Below are positions 48,370 to 60,900 of a stretch of 64,000 bases of DNA, piece after piece. Origin of the DNA: Hymenoscyphus infarciens (taxonomy: Eukaryota > Ascomycota > Leotiomycetes > Helotiales > Helotiaceae); NCBI GenBank assembly GCA_001414345.1, contig LLCB01000056.1:62001-126000 (forward strand). Reading direction: 5' to 3'. The translations under genes and the position numbers were made by a program. A model generated the notes under the pieces. It saw only the letters and a program-made list of their open reading frames with translations. It did no database searches and was not told where the DNA came from. Every line of letters starts with the position of its first letter. Position 1 is the first letter of the stretch.

Positions 48370-48560
48370 GAATAGAAGGTTTAAGAAATACTTAGTAGTA
48401 GACTTTTTAAAAGATAGCTATAATATTAGATAAGATAGATTAGATATAATTTAGATCCTATTTAGTATTTTATAGACAATTTTTAGAGTTTATTATATTA
48501 TCTAAGAGACTTTTATACTAAATATCTAGAATAGCTAGAACTACTCTAACTTCTCTCTAA
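48370..48560 (+). pseudogene. Gypsy C-terminal chromodomain relic
   Basis: The frame after the Copia insertion reads EILSSRLFKR, then a block ending RYNLDP, then YFIDNF and YLRDFYTKY. This is the chromodomain and tail of fungal Gypsy integrases, with stops at former Gln/Trp codons. It shows that the Gypsy ORF once ran across the Copia site. Confidence 0.7.
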
Positions 48561-50025
48561 ATAGATTAATATATAGGAATTAGATAAGAATTAAGTAAAA
48601 GAGTTAATTTATAAAACTCTATTAATACCTTCTAATTCTAGTTACTCTTAATAAGGAACTTATAATAAAAACCTAAGATAAAATACTAACTAGTAGGAAT
48701 ATTTAAAATTAATAAAGTAAAGAACTAAGACTAAGTTACTACTAAAACAGGGCCTACTAACCCTCTCTAAGCTAAAGCCTCTTCTTCCTCTAACTTATTA
48801 TCCTCCTCTCTACTCTCTTAAGCGTAAGAAGCCTAAACCGGCTTTTCCTCTACCTCTTTCTTATAAGTATGCTTCTTATCTTAGTAACCTCCTATAACTA
48901 GCTTAGAAGAGAACGCCTATAAACTCTTTAGATAGGCTTTAAAGAGGACCTAAACCTAGGTTTAGATAGAGGTCCTACTCTCTATAGTATAGTATAAAGA
49001 CTGTTAAATATTAGTAATCGAAACCTCTCTAATAAATAAGAGGTACTTATAGTAACCTTAGTACGAAGTACCTAAGTCTCTTCTAAGAGAGTAAACTATA
49101 CCTCTAAACTATTTTTTAGTACCTCTATACTAGTAATAACTAACACCTTATCTAAGGCTTTAGTAGCCTTCTTAATAGCCCTCTTCTCCTTCTTAAGCTT
49201 AAGCTTACTAAACTCCTTCTCTATAAACCATAGTAACTATCTAAGTTAGAACGGATTTAGTATATATTTAAGATTAAACTTACTAGAATATATATAATAT
49301 TCTACTCTACGTAGTACCTATATTTCTTTAACTTCGGCTTCTTAAAAGTATATATATAATCTCTGTTTTAAGATTTTATCTAAAGGTACTAAACGTAGTA
49401 GACTTAGTAGGTAGCTAGAAGCGTACTAGGAGGACATAGGAGAGGTATTTTACTATATTAGATTAGCTCTAAACTAGGCCTAATAAAGAAGGGAAAGACT
49501 TACTTTTATATATATATATATAATATATATATATGTTCTAGGATAAAAGTTAGTATATAAGAATATATCTAATTAGAAGGTATTCTTATTATATATTATT
49601 TTAGATAAAAAGAAAAGAAGAAGAGAAGTTAGAATTAGGGAAAAGTTGCCTACTAATATACTACTTATAATAATAGCTATTACTTTATAATTATTATTTA
49701 TTACTTAATAATTACTATTATAATATATAATAATAGTAAGAACATAATAACTCTATAATAGCGTACTACTTTCTACCTAATAGCTAATAATCAGCCTCTC
49801 TTCTATTTATATCTATTATTATAGAGTATATAATAGTAAACAAAGAACGATTATCTCTTAAAATAATAATACTATTAGCTACCGACTCTACTCTAACTAC
49901 TAGATACTATAATAGTAGATAAGCTATATTCTTTATAATAATTACGTAAACAATGCTCCGGTTAACCGATACTATGCCGATTAATAACCAAAGACTTAGA
50001 ACGAGTCTTTTTAAAGGAGAGGAGA

Positions 50026-50406
50026 TATAATAGTACGCTATTCTAAATTATTAGTATTTATAAAACTGCTAATACCTCTACGACTACTAATACTCCTATA
50101 ACTTATAAGATAGAAGAGGCTAAAGAAAGTAAGGATTAGATATTATATATTTTACTTTAAGGTCTTATATATTTAGCTTTAAAGCTCTTATTATTTTAGT
50201 AGCTATATTAGAAAGGACTCGGTTATTATTCTTATTAGGACTTAGTAGTCTCTGACCTCTTATATATAGATGTTTATACTTAGTATAGAAAAAGAATAGT
50301 TTTTCCTTTTCTTCTATATTAGAGCCTAGTATCTACTCACGTTATTTAGTCTTAAACGTACTTCTATATATCTCTTCTCCTATAGTATATATTTCGTGCT
50401 ATTATA
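50026..50406 (+). repeat. Right (3') LTR of the Gypsy element
   Basis: 381 bp, preceded by the polypurine tract at ~50013-50025 and followed by the GAGTT duplication. Its start is TATAATAG (from TGTAATAG). Confidence 0.9.
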
Positions 50407-50411
50407 GAGTT

Positions 50412-51235
50412 AGTCTTTTTAACTAGTCTTACTTTTTAGTTAGTCTTACTTTTTAATTAGTCTTACTAGATTAATATAAATCTAAGACTAAAACTAGACG
50501 TTAGTATAATAAGGTTTTAAGAGATTATAAAGTTTAAGAAACTTCTTTTATAATATAAGTAAGAACTTATTTCATTCTTAAGCTTTTTATATAAAAATTA
50601 ATATCTTTTTAGTTTATAGCTTATATAATCTTTCTACTATCTACGATAACTTTATCTTATTTTTAGACTTAGTTAATAATATAATATTTATTAGATTATC
50701 GTAATATAAGTTATATAATAAATATTAAAAATTCCTATTTAATATAATAAAGATTATTAAAAAAGTAATAATAATAGAGTAAATATTAGGTCTTTAGTAC
50801 TAGTATCTTATAGTACTAAATAGATATTAGAGAACTTATATTTTCTTTATAAAAATCTACTTTATTATAAAAAAGTTATTATATAACTCTTAATTTAGTA
50901 TAAAAACATTATAATAAATCGTATAATCTCTTTAAATTATAAATAATTAGAATTTACTATTAAAGTTTTATAACTATATCTTTTTTCTTTTAGAATATAC
51001 TAAGACTAAGTATTCTATTAGCTTTTAAACTAGAAGAACTATTCTTTTTTAAATTTACTATTTTCTACTAATAATCGATATATTATTAGTTATTCTTAGA
51101 AAGCTAATATAGATTAAATTATTTAATATAATATAATAAATATTATAGACTCTTTTAATATATTACTAGTAATATCGTTATCTAAGTCTAATAAGTTCTA
51201 TAACTAGCTATATAGAACTTTAAATCTATAGCTAA
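50412..51235. other. AT-rich RIP-degraded DNA
   Basis: It begins with a 17-18-bp unit (AGTCTTACTTTTTAGTT type) repeated about three times at 50412-50475. The rest is TpA-rich and stop-filled, and no element ends were found. It may be one old repeat later split by the two small LTR elements. Confidence 0.4.
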
Positions 51236-51419
51236 TATCATAGAATAGTCGTATCGAACGTAGTTTCGTTGTCTTACTCTAGTCGAGGCTTAAAAGAAAG
51301 GTAGATTTAATATAATCAATTATATAGTATATAAAACGTCTACTAAAGAGAAGAGGAGAGTACGAGGCACTTTCGTAACTATATATAGGTCTACTAGGTC
51401 ACGTATATATCTTATAACA
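51236..51419 (-). repeat. LTR of the 1173-bp TRIM (left copy)
   Basis: 184 bp; ends ATAACA. It carries transition differences from the right copy, for example at TCACGTATATAT against TCACGTGTGCAC. Confidence 0.88.
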
Positions 51420-52224
51420 TACCCCTTTAAAAGAAAGGTTAGCTTTAAAGATCTAAAAAGGTAAAAGAAAGAAATAAACAAGGCTATAATCCGTCTTCTA
51501 GTTCTTAAGTAAGGCTTCTCTCTAAGTATAGTACCCTAGTATAGGTATAAATAACCTAGGGCTTTTAAGCTATCTATTCTCCTATACTAGTTTACTAATT
51601 AGAGATAGGCTTCGAGGAATCCATACTCTAGCTAGCGTATATATAACTATGTTCTCTTCTCTTCTTTAAGATACTTAAGAGCGCTTTAAACTATATATAA
51701 CACTGATATATGTTCCTAGCCTATACTACGTCTTAGAGAGGTATATTAATATAAGAAGTAAGAGTTTAATAAGATATAAAGTTAGTAGCGAAGCTATTGA
51801 GTATATATATTAGACGGTTGTTATAGCAACGTCCGAGTTATTAACTTCGTTGAAGAGAAGAGGAGAGGAGAGGAGAGAAGAGCTTCCGAGTCTTAGAGGT
51901 CGATATCGAGGCAGAGGCGTAAGAGGACTAGGTAGATCGAAGAGGTAGAGTAGATTGAAAGCTTAGTAAGGTAAATCGAAGATTTAGAACTAAAAGAGGA
52001 GTTCGTAGATATAGGTTATAGAGCGGAGTAAATTAAGTAGATCGAAGATTTAGTAAAGTAGAGCAGATCAAAGACTCGGGACTTAAATAGAAGTTCGTAG
52101 ATATAGGTTATAGAGTAGAGTAGGTAGAGGTAGAAGTAGGATATATAATAGAGCGTATACGGAAGTACGAGGGTTCGTATTTTAATAGAGGCTTATCTAG
52201 AATCGAATTATAACATTACTACTA

Positions 52225-52408
52225 TATTATAGAATAGTTATATCGAACGTAGTTTCGTTGTCTTACCCTAGTCAAGGCTTAAAAGAAAGGTAGATTTAAT
52301 ATAATCAATTATATAGTATATAAAACGTCTGCTAAAGAGAAGAGAAGAGTACGAGGCACTTTCGTAACTATATACAGGTCTGCTAGGTCACGTGTGCACC
52401 TTACAATA
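52225..52408 (-). repeat. LTR of the 1173-bp TRIM (right copy)
   Basis: 184 bp; less mutated at its right end (CACGTGTGCACCTTACAATA). Confidence 0.88.
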
Positions 52409-52650
52409 GCTAAAATATATTAAGATTTTATAATTTAATTCTTATATAATATCTCTTTTTAAAATACTATAGATTAGTCTTTTATATTATAAGTTTATTT
52501 AGTTTCTACTTTTCTAACTAGAGAGACTTATTTAAATAAGAATATATAGTATTTTAAAAAGTATTATTACTTTATTAAAAGAGTTCTTTTTTTAGTTTTT
52601 CTCTTAGTAAACTCTTTATAATAGTTCTTTATATTTTTATAGACTTAGAT

Positions 52651-52821
52651 TATTAGTATAACTTATAGTTATAAAAGCGATATAAAAAGAGTTATATTAT
52701 CGTTCGTATATACTAAGTAAAGCTAGCTACGATGTCTACTTAAGTAGCTCTTAAGCGAGAAGCATATATACTTACGTATACTAATCCGAGTCGCTATTTA
52801 CCCTTTTAATATATACTAACA
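52651..52821. repeat. LTR of the 2248-bp element (left copy)
   Basis: 171 bp, same length as the right copy with transition differences. Confidence 0.88.
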
Positions 52822-54727
52822 CTAGTACTTCTTTAAAACGATAGAAGTTACTTAAAAATCATTAAAATCTCCTATCTAATCTAACTAATTAGAGCTCTCT
52901 ATTCCCTGTTCTTAGCTAATAAGAAGGCTCTATTTCTATCTCCTATTATCTCTTATTCCGTTCTATATATCTAGCTTATTTATATTAACCTAGATTAAAG
53001 TATATATTTCTTTGTATTAGTAAGCCTTTGCTAAGATCGTTCTATCGCTGATTATACTTTAGACGTTTAGTAGAAATGTCGAAGTTATTACTTAAATTAG
53101 AGATAAAGGTTTTAAACTCTTAGAATAATACTTTAAAGTCGCTTAGAGGCCTCGGAAGCTTTTAGAGTTAGCTACGTCTACGTCTCTAGAGTAGTTCTAA
53201 AAAGGGTTCTAGGATATCGGCGTCTTAATAAACCTCTAAATAACCCTAAGACAGTTCTAAAAGAGGTTCTAGGATATTAGTATTCTAACGAATCCGAAGT
53301 CGATATTAGAAAGAGAGTAAATAATAAAGTCGATATTAAGAAGAGGTCTATCGTTTAATATCTTACTAGAGTTAGGCACGTCTGCTCTTCTAGAGAGAGT
53401 CTAATAGTGGTTCTAGGATATTAGTGTCTTAATAAATCTCTAAGTAACGAAGTCGATATCGAGGGAAGAGTTATCGTTTAATATCCTACCTACTCTATAC
53501 TTCAAAAGCTCTCTCTTTTTCATAAGATTATAGTATTAGATTATTTAATAGTACTATCCTAGAAACTTCTCTATCCGCTAGTGCTATTCTAAAAGTTTAA
53601 GAAGTTTTAAAAGAGTATAGTTTTATAACTATAGATTAAAACTTTATAGAACCGCCTCGTAGTACTACGATATAGTCCTTATTCCTAACTCCGTCATCTT
53701 CGTTATCTTAAGTTTAGGTAGTATATAATAGACTAAGGTTAGTAAGACTATTGAAGTTATTACTAGTAGTATCTAAAGAAGCTAAATATTATTATTATTA
53801 CTATAGTTTTTGTTATCTTTTAGTATATATCTCTATATATTTATAATAGAATCTAAAGACTAATAGACCTAGGTCGGCAGAATCGTTGAAGTAATTACTA
53901 GTAGTATCTAAGAAGGCTGAATATTATTATTATTATAGCTTTTGTTATTTTTTAGCATATTCTACTATATATTTATAACGAGATCTAAAGACTTTAGTAC
54001 TAGCTCTCTTAGCTATTATAGCTTTTAACATTTCTTTATCCGACTACTTAGTTTAGTTAACCTCGGTGGCGGTATTATATAGTACCTAAGTATACCTATC
54101 TATTCTAACCTATACGCTTCTACTATAAAGCGTCTATTATAACTTAGTAGCAGTAGATCGGTAGATTTTAGCGAAGTTATCTTAGTTCTATTCTTTAAAG
54201 TCCACTTAAAACTCGTCTTAAAGAAGGAGGTCTTTATTCTCTCTTTTAGTATACTTCTCCTCTTATTCGGTAGTATATATCGTCTCTTCTATTAGGGCCG
54301 GTATGTCCGCTATATCGTAATAGATGTCGTTATCGGGTTTCAGATATCTCGGATAGTATAAATTGTCTTAGAGGAAGGTAGGAGGTCGGGGGTAGCAATC
54401 GGCGCTTCCTATCTTAAGAAGCGTTTGTATTTTGTCGAATCGATGCTATTAGTAGGCGTTCGAGAGGTCTCTTTAGAGAGAGGTCGGGAGGTCTCTTAGA
54501 GAGAGGTAGGAGGTCTCTCAGAGGTCAGTAGAGAGTCGATATTCGCAATCGGCGCTTCCTGTCTTAAGAAGCGGTTATAGTGTGTTATTGTGAATTTGAA
54601 TAGTAGAAGGAACTACGATCCGTAAAGAGGAGTCTACTAGTGATATTAAGTTTACTTTTATATAAGTATACCTATAGTAGAAATATACGAAGTAACTGAG
54701 TATCTGATCTATACGTCTACTAATTAG

Positions 54728-54898
54728 TATTAGTATAACTTATAGTTATAAAAGTAATATAAAAAGAGTTATATTATCGTTCGTATATACCGAGTAAAGC
54801 TAGCTACGATGCCTACTTAAGTAGCTCTTAAGCGAGAAGCACGTGTACTCACGTATACTAATCCGAGTCGCTATTTACTTCTTTAATATATACCGACA
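54728..54898. repeat. LTR of the 2248-bp element (right copy)
   Basis: 171 bp; retains more C/G (for example CACGTGTACTCACGTATAC) than the left copy. Confidence 0.88.
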
Positions 54899-54903
54899 TA
54901 GAT

Positions 54904-56213
54904 ATTAATACTTTTATATTAATATATTATTAATAATTAGCTTTTAATATTAAATACGACTTTTTTTACTCTAATATAATTAGTATAATATATTATTAGT
55001 AAAAAAGAGACGATTATTAATCTATATTAGCTTTTTCAAGCTAGTAGTTTAATATAATAAATAAAAAGTATATAAGACATTTTTATTTTATTTTACTAAA
55101 AGCTAATTTTCTTCTATATAAATACTATATCTATCTAGAAATCTAGATTAATTACTTTTAAAAGAGCTAACTAAGTACTTACTCTATAGATTCTATTAGC
55201 TATTAGTATATATTTACTATTTAGCGATTATATAAGTTAATATATTAATAAATTTTATATAGAATATATATTATTATTTAAGTTCTACTTAATATAATAA
55301 TTATTAAATACTTTCTTAATATTTTATTAATAGTATTAGTATCTAAGTTTAGTTTTCTAGTATATATATTATAAAATAATAAGTGTTTTTTTATATTATA
55401 TATTTATTTTTAGTATATAATATAGTATTTACTTTCTTAGTTACTTACTTTATATTGTTTTATAAGAGAGAGAGAGATATAGAGGTATATAAGTTTATTT
55501 TAGTTTAGGCTTTCTTATAGAGAGGTCTTGCGATCTATCTTAGCTTAACTTAGTTAGATGTTTCTTTTCTTTAGAGAGAGTATTAAGAGAGATCGGCGTT
55601 GGGAGATTGATCGACTAGGGGTGCGATATTGTTATGCCGATGCTTCTTTTTTTATGTTAAGCTGTTGTTTTTGTTGCTCTTCGCGATCCGGAGGGGGTTC
55701 CGTGTGGGTGTGTGTGTGTGTGTGTGTGTGAGGTAGAAGGGGGAGATTTTTGCGGAGCCTTTGGTCCGGGATTTGAGGGTGTGACGGAGAGTTTGCTCCT
55801 GGGTTAGGGGGTGGTTTTATAAAGTTGGTGTTTTGCTTCGGGTTCTGATTAGTTAGGATTTGTGCGATTTTCTTCATTAGAGGAATTGGGTTATATTTTT
55901 AATTAGTGAATTTGTCGTAGTTTTTAATTAGGCTTTTTGATTAATATTATAATAAGTGTTTCAACTTAATAGAATAGTTAAGAATAATATCTTCCTTTGT
56001 TTTTAATAGTTACTACTTAGCGGCGAGGCTTTTATTTAATATGCTCGTGAATACTAAGTAAGCTAATAAGTTCCGAAGTAATACTTAGTTGTTTTATTAT
56101 TCTTTTGCTTTAGTTCGAGTTCTTAATATTTTCCTATTATCGAGTTATAAAGAGAATTAAATTATAGATATAGATTATTTATAGCTTTTATTTAAAGGTT
56201 TAGCCTTTCTTTA

Positions 56214-56249
<36 letters not shown>

Positions 56250-57699
56250 TAAAAAAGGGAATTTAGTAGAGTAAGTTTATATATTAACTTAGTCTTAGAT
56301 AGGTTCTTTATATATACTTTAGAGGCTAGGGTTAAGGTTTATATCGAGTACGAAGGGCTATAGCTATATAGATTATAGTTTTTAAGAAGCAAAGCTAGAG
56401 AAAGAATATTATATTCCGTTCGATTCTTCTAACTTTATACAATTATACCTGTATAGGAGAGTACTATAATAGACTAGAACGAATTCCGCGTTTTCTTAGT
56501 TAGCTTAGTGATTTCTAGACTTTATTATAGCAAGTGCTCCTTATCTTTCTAGCTTCGTATATTTATAGTAATAGATAGTAGCGTTTGGTCTATTATATCA
56601 CTTTAACTTTTTAGTAACTATTCTATTCTGCCTGATTAGAGAATCGTCTATGCTAAGAAGTTCAGGGTTTCACGTATTAAGAAGCTAGGTCCTTCATTAC
56701 CTGCTAACACCCTTCTATTTTCGTTACTTCTAATATCTCTTAAGCTATTATTCGACAAGATTTAGGAGGATTTGACTGAAGGAGAACTACAAGGTGGCTT
56801 TGATACGGTCCAGAAGGCACTTGTCGTATATTTCTTAGTTGTTCACAGATCCGTTCTATATTTTGTTGCACTTCGCAATTGTAGGGGGATATGCTCCGCT
56901 TTCCTTTCTTAGTGAGTATTTTTTTTAAGGCTTTGGTCTAGATGGAAAAGTGCGGGGCCCCTACTCACATGATTGGCTCACGGGGTTTGGACTTGGATGT
57001 CATATGAGTATGGTGATGGTCTAGAAGGGAGCCTCGTACGATGTTTGATTCTGAGAGGGGGGAAGAGTACCTAGGTTTCTATTTATTTCATTGGCTGCTC
57101 ACCGGAAGGGCATCATCATCTTTTGGCTATGAAGGGGAATAAGGGTCTAGATGGAACTTCTCGCAAGTTTCGTGGTTTCTTGGGTCGCTCTTTGCATATT
57201 TTGTTGCTCTTCGCGATTCTCCTGAGGAGGGTCTGGTCCGCGAAACTTGGGATTTTGTTTAACCGGGGTGGGATGCAGCTAGAGTCTAGGGAAGGGAAAT
57301 GCTCTGCTAATCTTATTGTATTTCATTGGGGGAATCGTCTATGTGATGCGGGGACTTTTCCTCCGGGGTTTTCGAGCTTCATGAGAGGTTGGGGACTTTT
57401 GTATGGTGCCCTCTGTGGCACCACAGGCGGGATGGTTTGCTCCCTGATTTTGGGAGTTCGGCTATTGGTGAGCTTGGGCAGGGCCGATTTAAGGAACGGC
57501 CACCCTACCAAAACCATACTATATTACAGCGTATTCCAAGGCCAAATAAAGCTGTAAAAATATTTAAAAAATCCTAATCCATCCCTAAGTTTTAAAGAGT
57601 TGTATTAAATCTTACAACTTTTTAATAACTGGTTGTTGTTACATCCAAGTAGAAGCTGGTATGCCTTAAATCGGCAGGTTATTTCTCCAGAGGGCTCTA
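54904..57699. other. Right margin of the AT-rich island, no intact gene
   Basis: AT-rich to about 56.2 kb, then mixed composition. Simple repeats: (GT)n at ~55707-55730 and (TA)n at ~56217-56246. An 18-base motif TTTGTTGCTCTTCGCGAT occurs at 55670-55687 and 57200-57217, with a mutated copy at 56863-56880, so some diffuse repeat spans this area. The frame at 57123-57557 (144 aa) shows no family features and begins in this repeat-like DNA; I do not call it a gene. Confidence 0.45.
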
Positions 57700-57909
57700 C
57701 GTGTAGCGATGGAGCGGCGGATTTTAACACTTAAGATACAGTCGCAAAACTCTAATAAAATATAGCCTGAAGACTTATAAGCTTTAATATTAAGATTAAT
57801 TACTAGCTACTAGATATTCTTGAATTTTCGATTTATTTTTATTTTCTGTTGGAGCAGCTGTAAGGTAGTAACGAGGCGGTACTAAAATCCGCCGCTCTAT
57901 CGCTACACG
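57700..57909. repeat. TIR MITE of about 210 bp
   Basis: The ends are inverted repeats of about 27 bases with one mismatch: 57700-57726 (CGTGTAGCGATGGAGCGGCG and on to ATTTTA) and 57883-57909. The match weakens but continues outward for a few more bases. The interior is AT-rich and non-coding. A target duplication was not identified, so the superfamily is open. A run of 18 G follows at 57918-57935. Confidence 0.75.
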
Positions 57910-60900
57910 GAGAGGGTGGGGGGGGGGGGGGGGGGTGTGATGAGGTAATTATTTTTTGGGGGCTTTCTGCTGTGCGCGCCGATCTGCAGATGAGCACGGT
58001 GCGTTCAATGTTCGTATCGATTCACGATGATATCCGTGCCTCAATATGCATGCGTCTAGCATCACACGGAAAACGGTTTGACACCGGCCAGATGTGAGGC
58101 GGGCAAAGAGAGTTGCGGGTAAGCTAAACAGATGTCGAGTAAGCCATGAGTGGTTTGGGGGGAAAGAGTGCGCGAGTAAGCTAACAGTTTTTTAGCTACA
58201 TGTTTTCAATCGACTTGAATTCCAATACGAGAGAAACATCGCCAGTAAGAATTCCGAAACAAGGGTTCTTCAATAATAAGCTTCTGACAGACGAAACGTA
58301 CTCGCCGCAGGAAACATTCTGTTGCTTTTCGCAGCTTTGTGAGTGATCACTTTTTCGATAGTGTTCTTTTACACGCGTTACGCTGACAAAATGATGCAGT
58401 ACGGCTTTCAGGGTGAAGGATGATGGTGTTTACTATTAATGATATATAAACAGTTTGAATGATTAAATCAAGCAAATATGCAGGACAATGTGATAGAGCA
58501 CGCTTACTGTTTTAAGTAAGAATTCATAAACCGCTTTTTGTTGCACATCGTGGATTTCAGTGACAGGTGAAATATCATATCTCTCCTCAGCCATCACATC
58601 AGCCCATTATATCAGCCACCCCCTTCCAAGCTGACATCCCAACAACCCTCGCCTTTCCCGTTCCTCATTCTTGGGGGAGGAAATATGCATTTCGCACTCT
58701 AGTGATAGATTATATTCTATTGAAATATTACTGGATTCCTGGAAGATGATGGAAGGCCGGACATCTAATCTGAGTCCCAGATATGCTATCTAAAAATGGA
58801 AAAGGGAGGTTTTTGTTGCATGTCACGGTTCGGTTCCGATGGAGCATGGGATGGAATGTATTGGGTTTTGGTATTTATCCGGTGGGATTGGGGTTGCACA
58901 AATTTTGGGCCCTGGTCTTATTTGGAGGACTTTGAGTTTTGATGGTTTGGTGTTGGTTTTTTCCCTTTATCTTTGGATGTGTGAGTGACTGCTTGTGGAA
59001 TAAAGTCATGTCACTACTGACGGAACCGCAACATGCACGTAACTCACGACCTAGCCAAGGAAGGAATTCTACTCCGTTCATATCAAACTTTCAATGTCTT
59101 CACTGACACGTATTCAAACAACCTTTTCGCTTAAAGATGATTCGATGAATAAACCTCTGCTGAAGGGGTTTGCAGAAGACCAGACATTCTCATCAATGTC
59201 GATAGCTTATAATAGAAATTTCCTTTCGTACAGTGCATCTTTTGAAGTCAAGATGTTGAAACACGTCAAACTCGGAGTTCAAATGCAGGAGAGAATATAC
59301 TGACATAAGAAGAGCAGGTTGGACGAGGATGAGACAGGACTGCACAAGGTTTTGTAGATTGAGAATCCGAGATGGAGCATTCGAGAACCCCGTTGCAAAT
59401 ACTTCTGCGATACTTTATATTCAGCCGCCGAAGAGTATGGAATGAATGAAAATGCCAAAAATACTCGAAATCTTGAGAACGTATAAAGATCAAGTTCCTC
59501 TGCAATAATGTGGGTACATTCATATCAACATGAGGGTTGGTTGTTAATTACAGACATTAAGTATCCGGATATCCTTACTTCCATCATCAGATCATGAATT
59601 CGTTCTCACACCCCTCCTCAAACACCACATCATTATCTCATGAGTTACACCAAGGGGAGAAATAAGGCGTAGAATTCTACAACGCCCAGTGAGACTAGAA
59701 CTCCATACTTGGAATACCAAGAAACTTCACGAGGAAATAAAAGATCAATGGCAAAAATAGCCATCCTATGTAACTCGTCCTAGAAAGTACCACAATGTCT
59801 TTTTGACCGACGTCTGAAGAAAGGAGACGATAGATTTTTTGCAAATAGGTCCCGATAGAACCTGTCATAAGTAGCACTTGATGATTATTCCATTGAGGAA
59901 CTTGGTCCAGGTGAAAGCTCAAGGAAAACGCCGTCAAACCCTTGTACAAATTGGGTCTCATTTTTCAGACACTTAGTTTAGCGAATTTAGTCTCCAGATT
60001 GAGAATGTGCAAAATTGGATTTTAATTATACCGAGACAATTTAGATGAGCGTCCTTCGATTCTGGGTCCCATTTTCAGACAGGTTCTTACGGAGGTACGG
60101 CAGTTCCACAGGATTGAATACTCTGCAAAACTCACCCAAAAAAGAACTTGGTTTCAAAACTAAAATGCTTCTTAGATAGCTATCTACAATCCTGTCTTTT
60201 TTTGTGATTTCTTACTATGTTGTTGTTGTGATGCGAGAGGTCGAAGTCGGCTGACAGAGGTGAGGGGTTATAATACTTAACTCCGTATCAGTTTATGAAG
60301 AATCGTATGGTACACGGATATCACGCACCATGAATTCATGTTTTCCGACTCCTTTCACTGGGCAACCAGGCGAGAACGGTGTGAAATTTGGAGGGTGGAC
60401 CTTCGTATTTGGATTGAAAAAAGTCTTATTTTGAGGTTTTTTTAGCCGCGTGGAGACTTGTGACGGTGACATTGTATGACCTGGTTAGGTAAAAGGAACG
60501 ATTCACAACCATGGAAATGTTGGGTTGAGCAATATTTTGAAAAGAAGACAACTATAAATGCCTCTTCGTCTTTGGTATTTTGCGTCGGGGAACCACACTC
60601 GGGCCTCAGAACAGGGTTTAAATGACGTCTGACGTCAAAATCGGCGAGTGAGAAATGCCGATTGGATGCTTCTAGAGATTTACTTCTTGCCTTGCTTGGG
60701 CCAAAAGGGGGATCCCTTATGAGCGTATTCATTTATCTGGAACGATGCTTCCTCTTAAGACAGATTATGCTTGATTATTTTATTTACTTCAACTTTTTGC
60801 CCTTTCCAGATAGAATTACTTTGGTAGGGTACTAGCTAGAAATTTAAGTAAATTAGTTAGGGTTTGCCCTAATTGTTTACTACTTAGGTGAGTTGTGGTG

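Larger units (their letters stand above)
33849..50406 (+). mobile_element. Ty3/Gypsy LTR retrotransposon, RIP-inactivated, with two nested insertions
   Basis: Two 381-bp direct LTRs (33849-34229, 50026-50406) are flanked by the 5-bp target duplication GAGTT (33844-33848, 50407-50411). The LTR ends are TGTAATAGCACG and CGTGCTATTACA, a 12-bp inverted repeat, each preserved in one LTR or the other. A polypurine tract (AAAGGAGAGGAGA) abuts the right LTR, so the element reads on the plus strand. Removing the nested LINE (37874-38806 plus one target copy) and the nested Copia (40496-48261 plus one target copy) leaves about 7.8 kb, a normal Gypsy size. Gag zinc knuckle, RT, RNase H, integrase and chromodomain relics appear in order, filled with TAG/TAA stops at former Gln codons. 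The element cannot make protein. Confidence 0.92.
51236..52408 (-). mobile_element. Small non-autonomous LTR element (TRIM), 1173 bp
   Basis: Direct 184-bp LTRs, 51236-51419 and 52225-52408, are flanked by target duplications GCTAA (51231-51235, 52409-52413). On the minus strand the LTR starts TGTTATAAG and an AAAGGGGTA polypurine tract abuts the 3' LTR, giving the orientation. The ~800-bp interior has no protein-like frame but holds imperfect internal repeats (for example AGTTCGTAGATATAGGTTAT at ~51990 and again at ~52090). Too small to code for its own proteins. Confidence 0.88.
52651..54898. mobile_element. Second non-autonomous LTR element (TRIM/LARD), 2248 bp
   Basis: Direct 171-bp LTRs, 52651-52821 and 54728-54898, are flanked by target duplications TAGAT (52646-52650, 54899-54903). 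LTR ends are TATTAGTATAAC (from TG) and CGACA/AACA. The interior has no recognisable gag or pol. It contains tandem-like internal repeats: a block with GGTTCTAGGATAT repeated at ~53190-53430, and a ~150-bp unit repeated at ~53750-53990. Orientation cannot be fixed, as neither side shows a clear polypurine tract. Confidence 0.88.

Noticed and set aside
57123..57557. 144-aa plus-strand frame
   Set aside because: Low-complexity hydrophobic composition, no family features, and located in repeat-like DNA.
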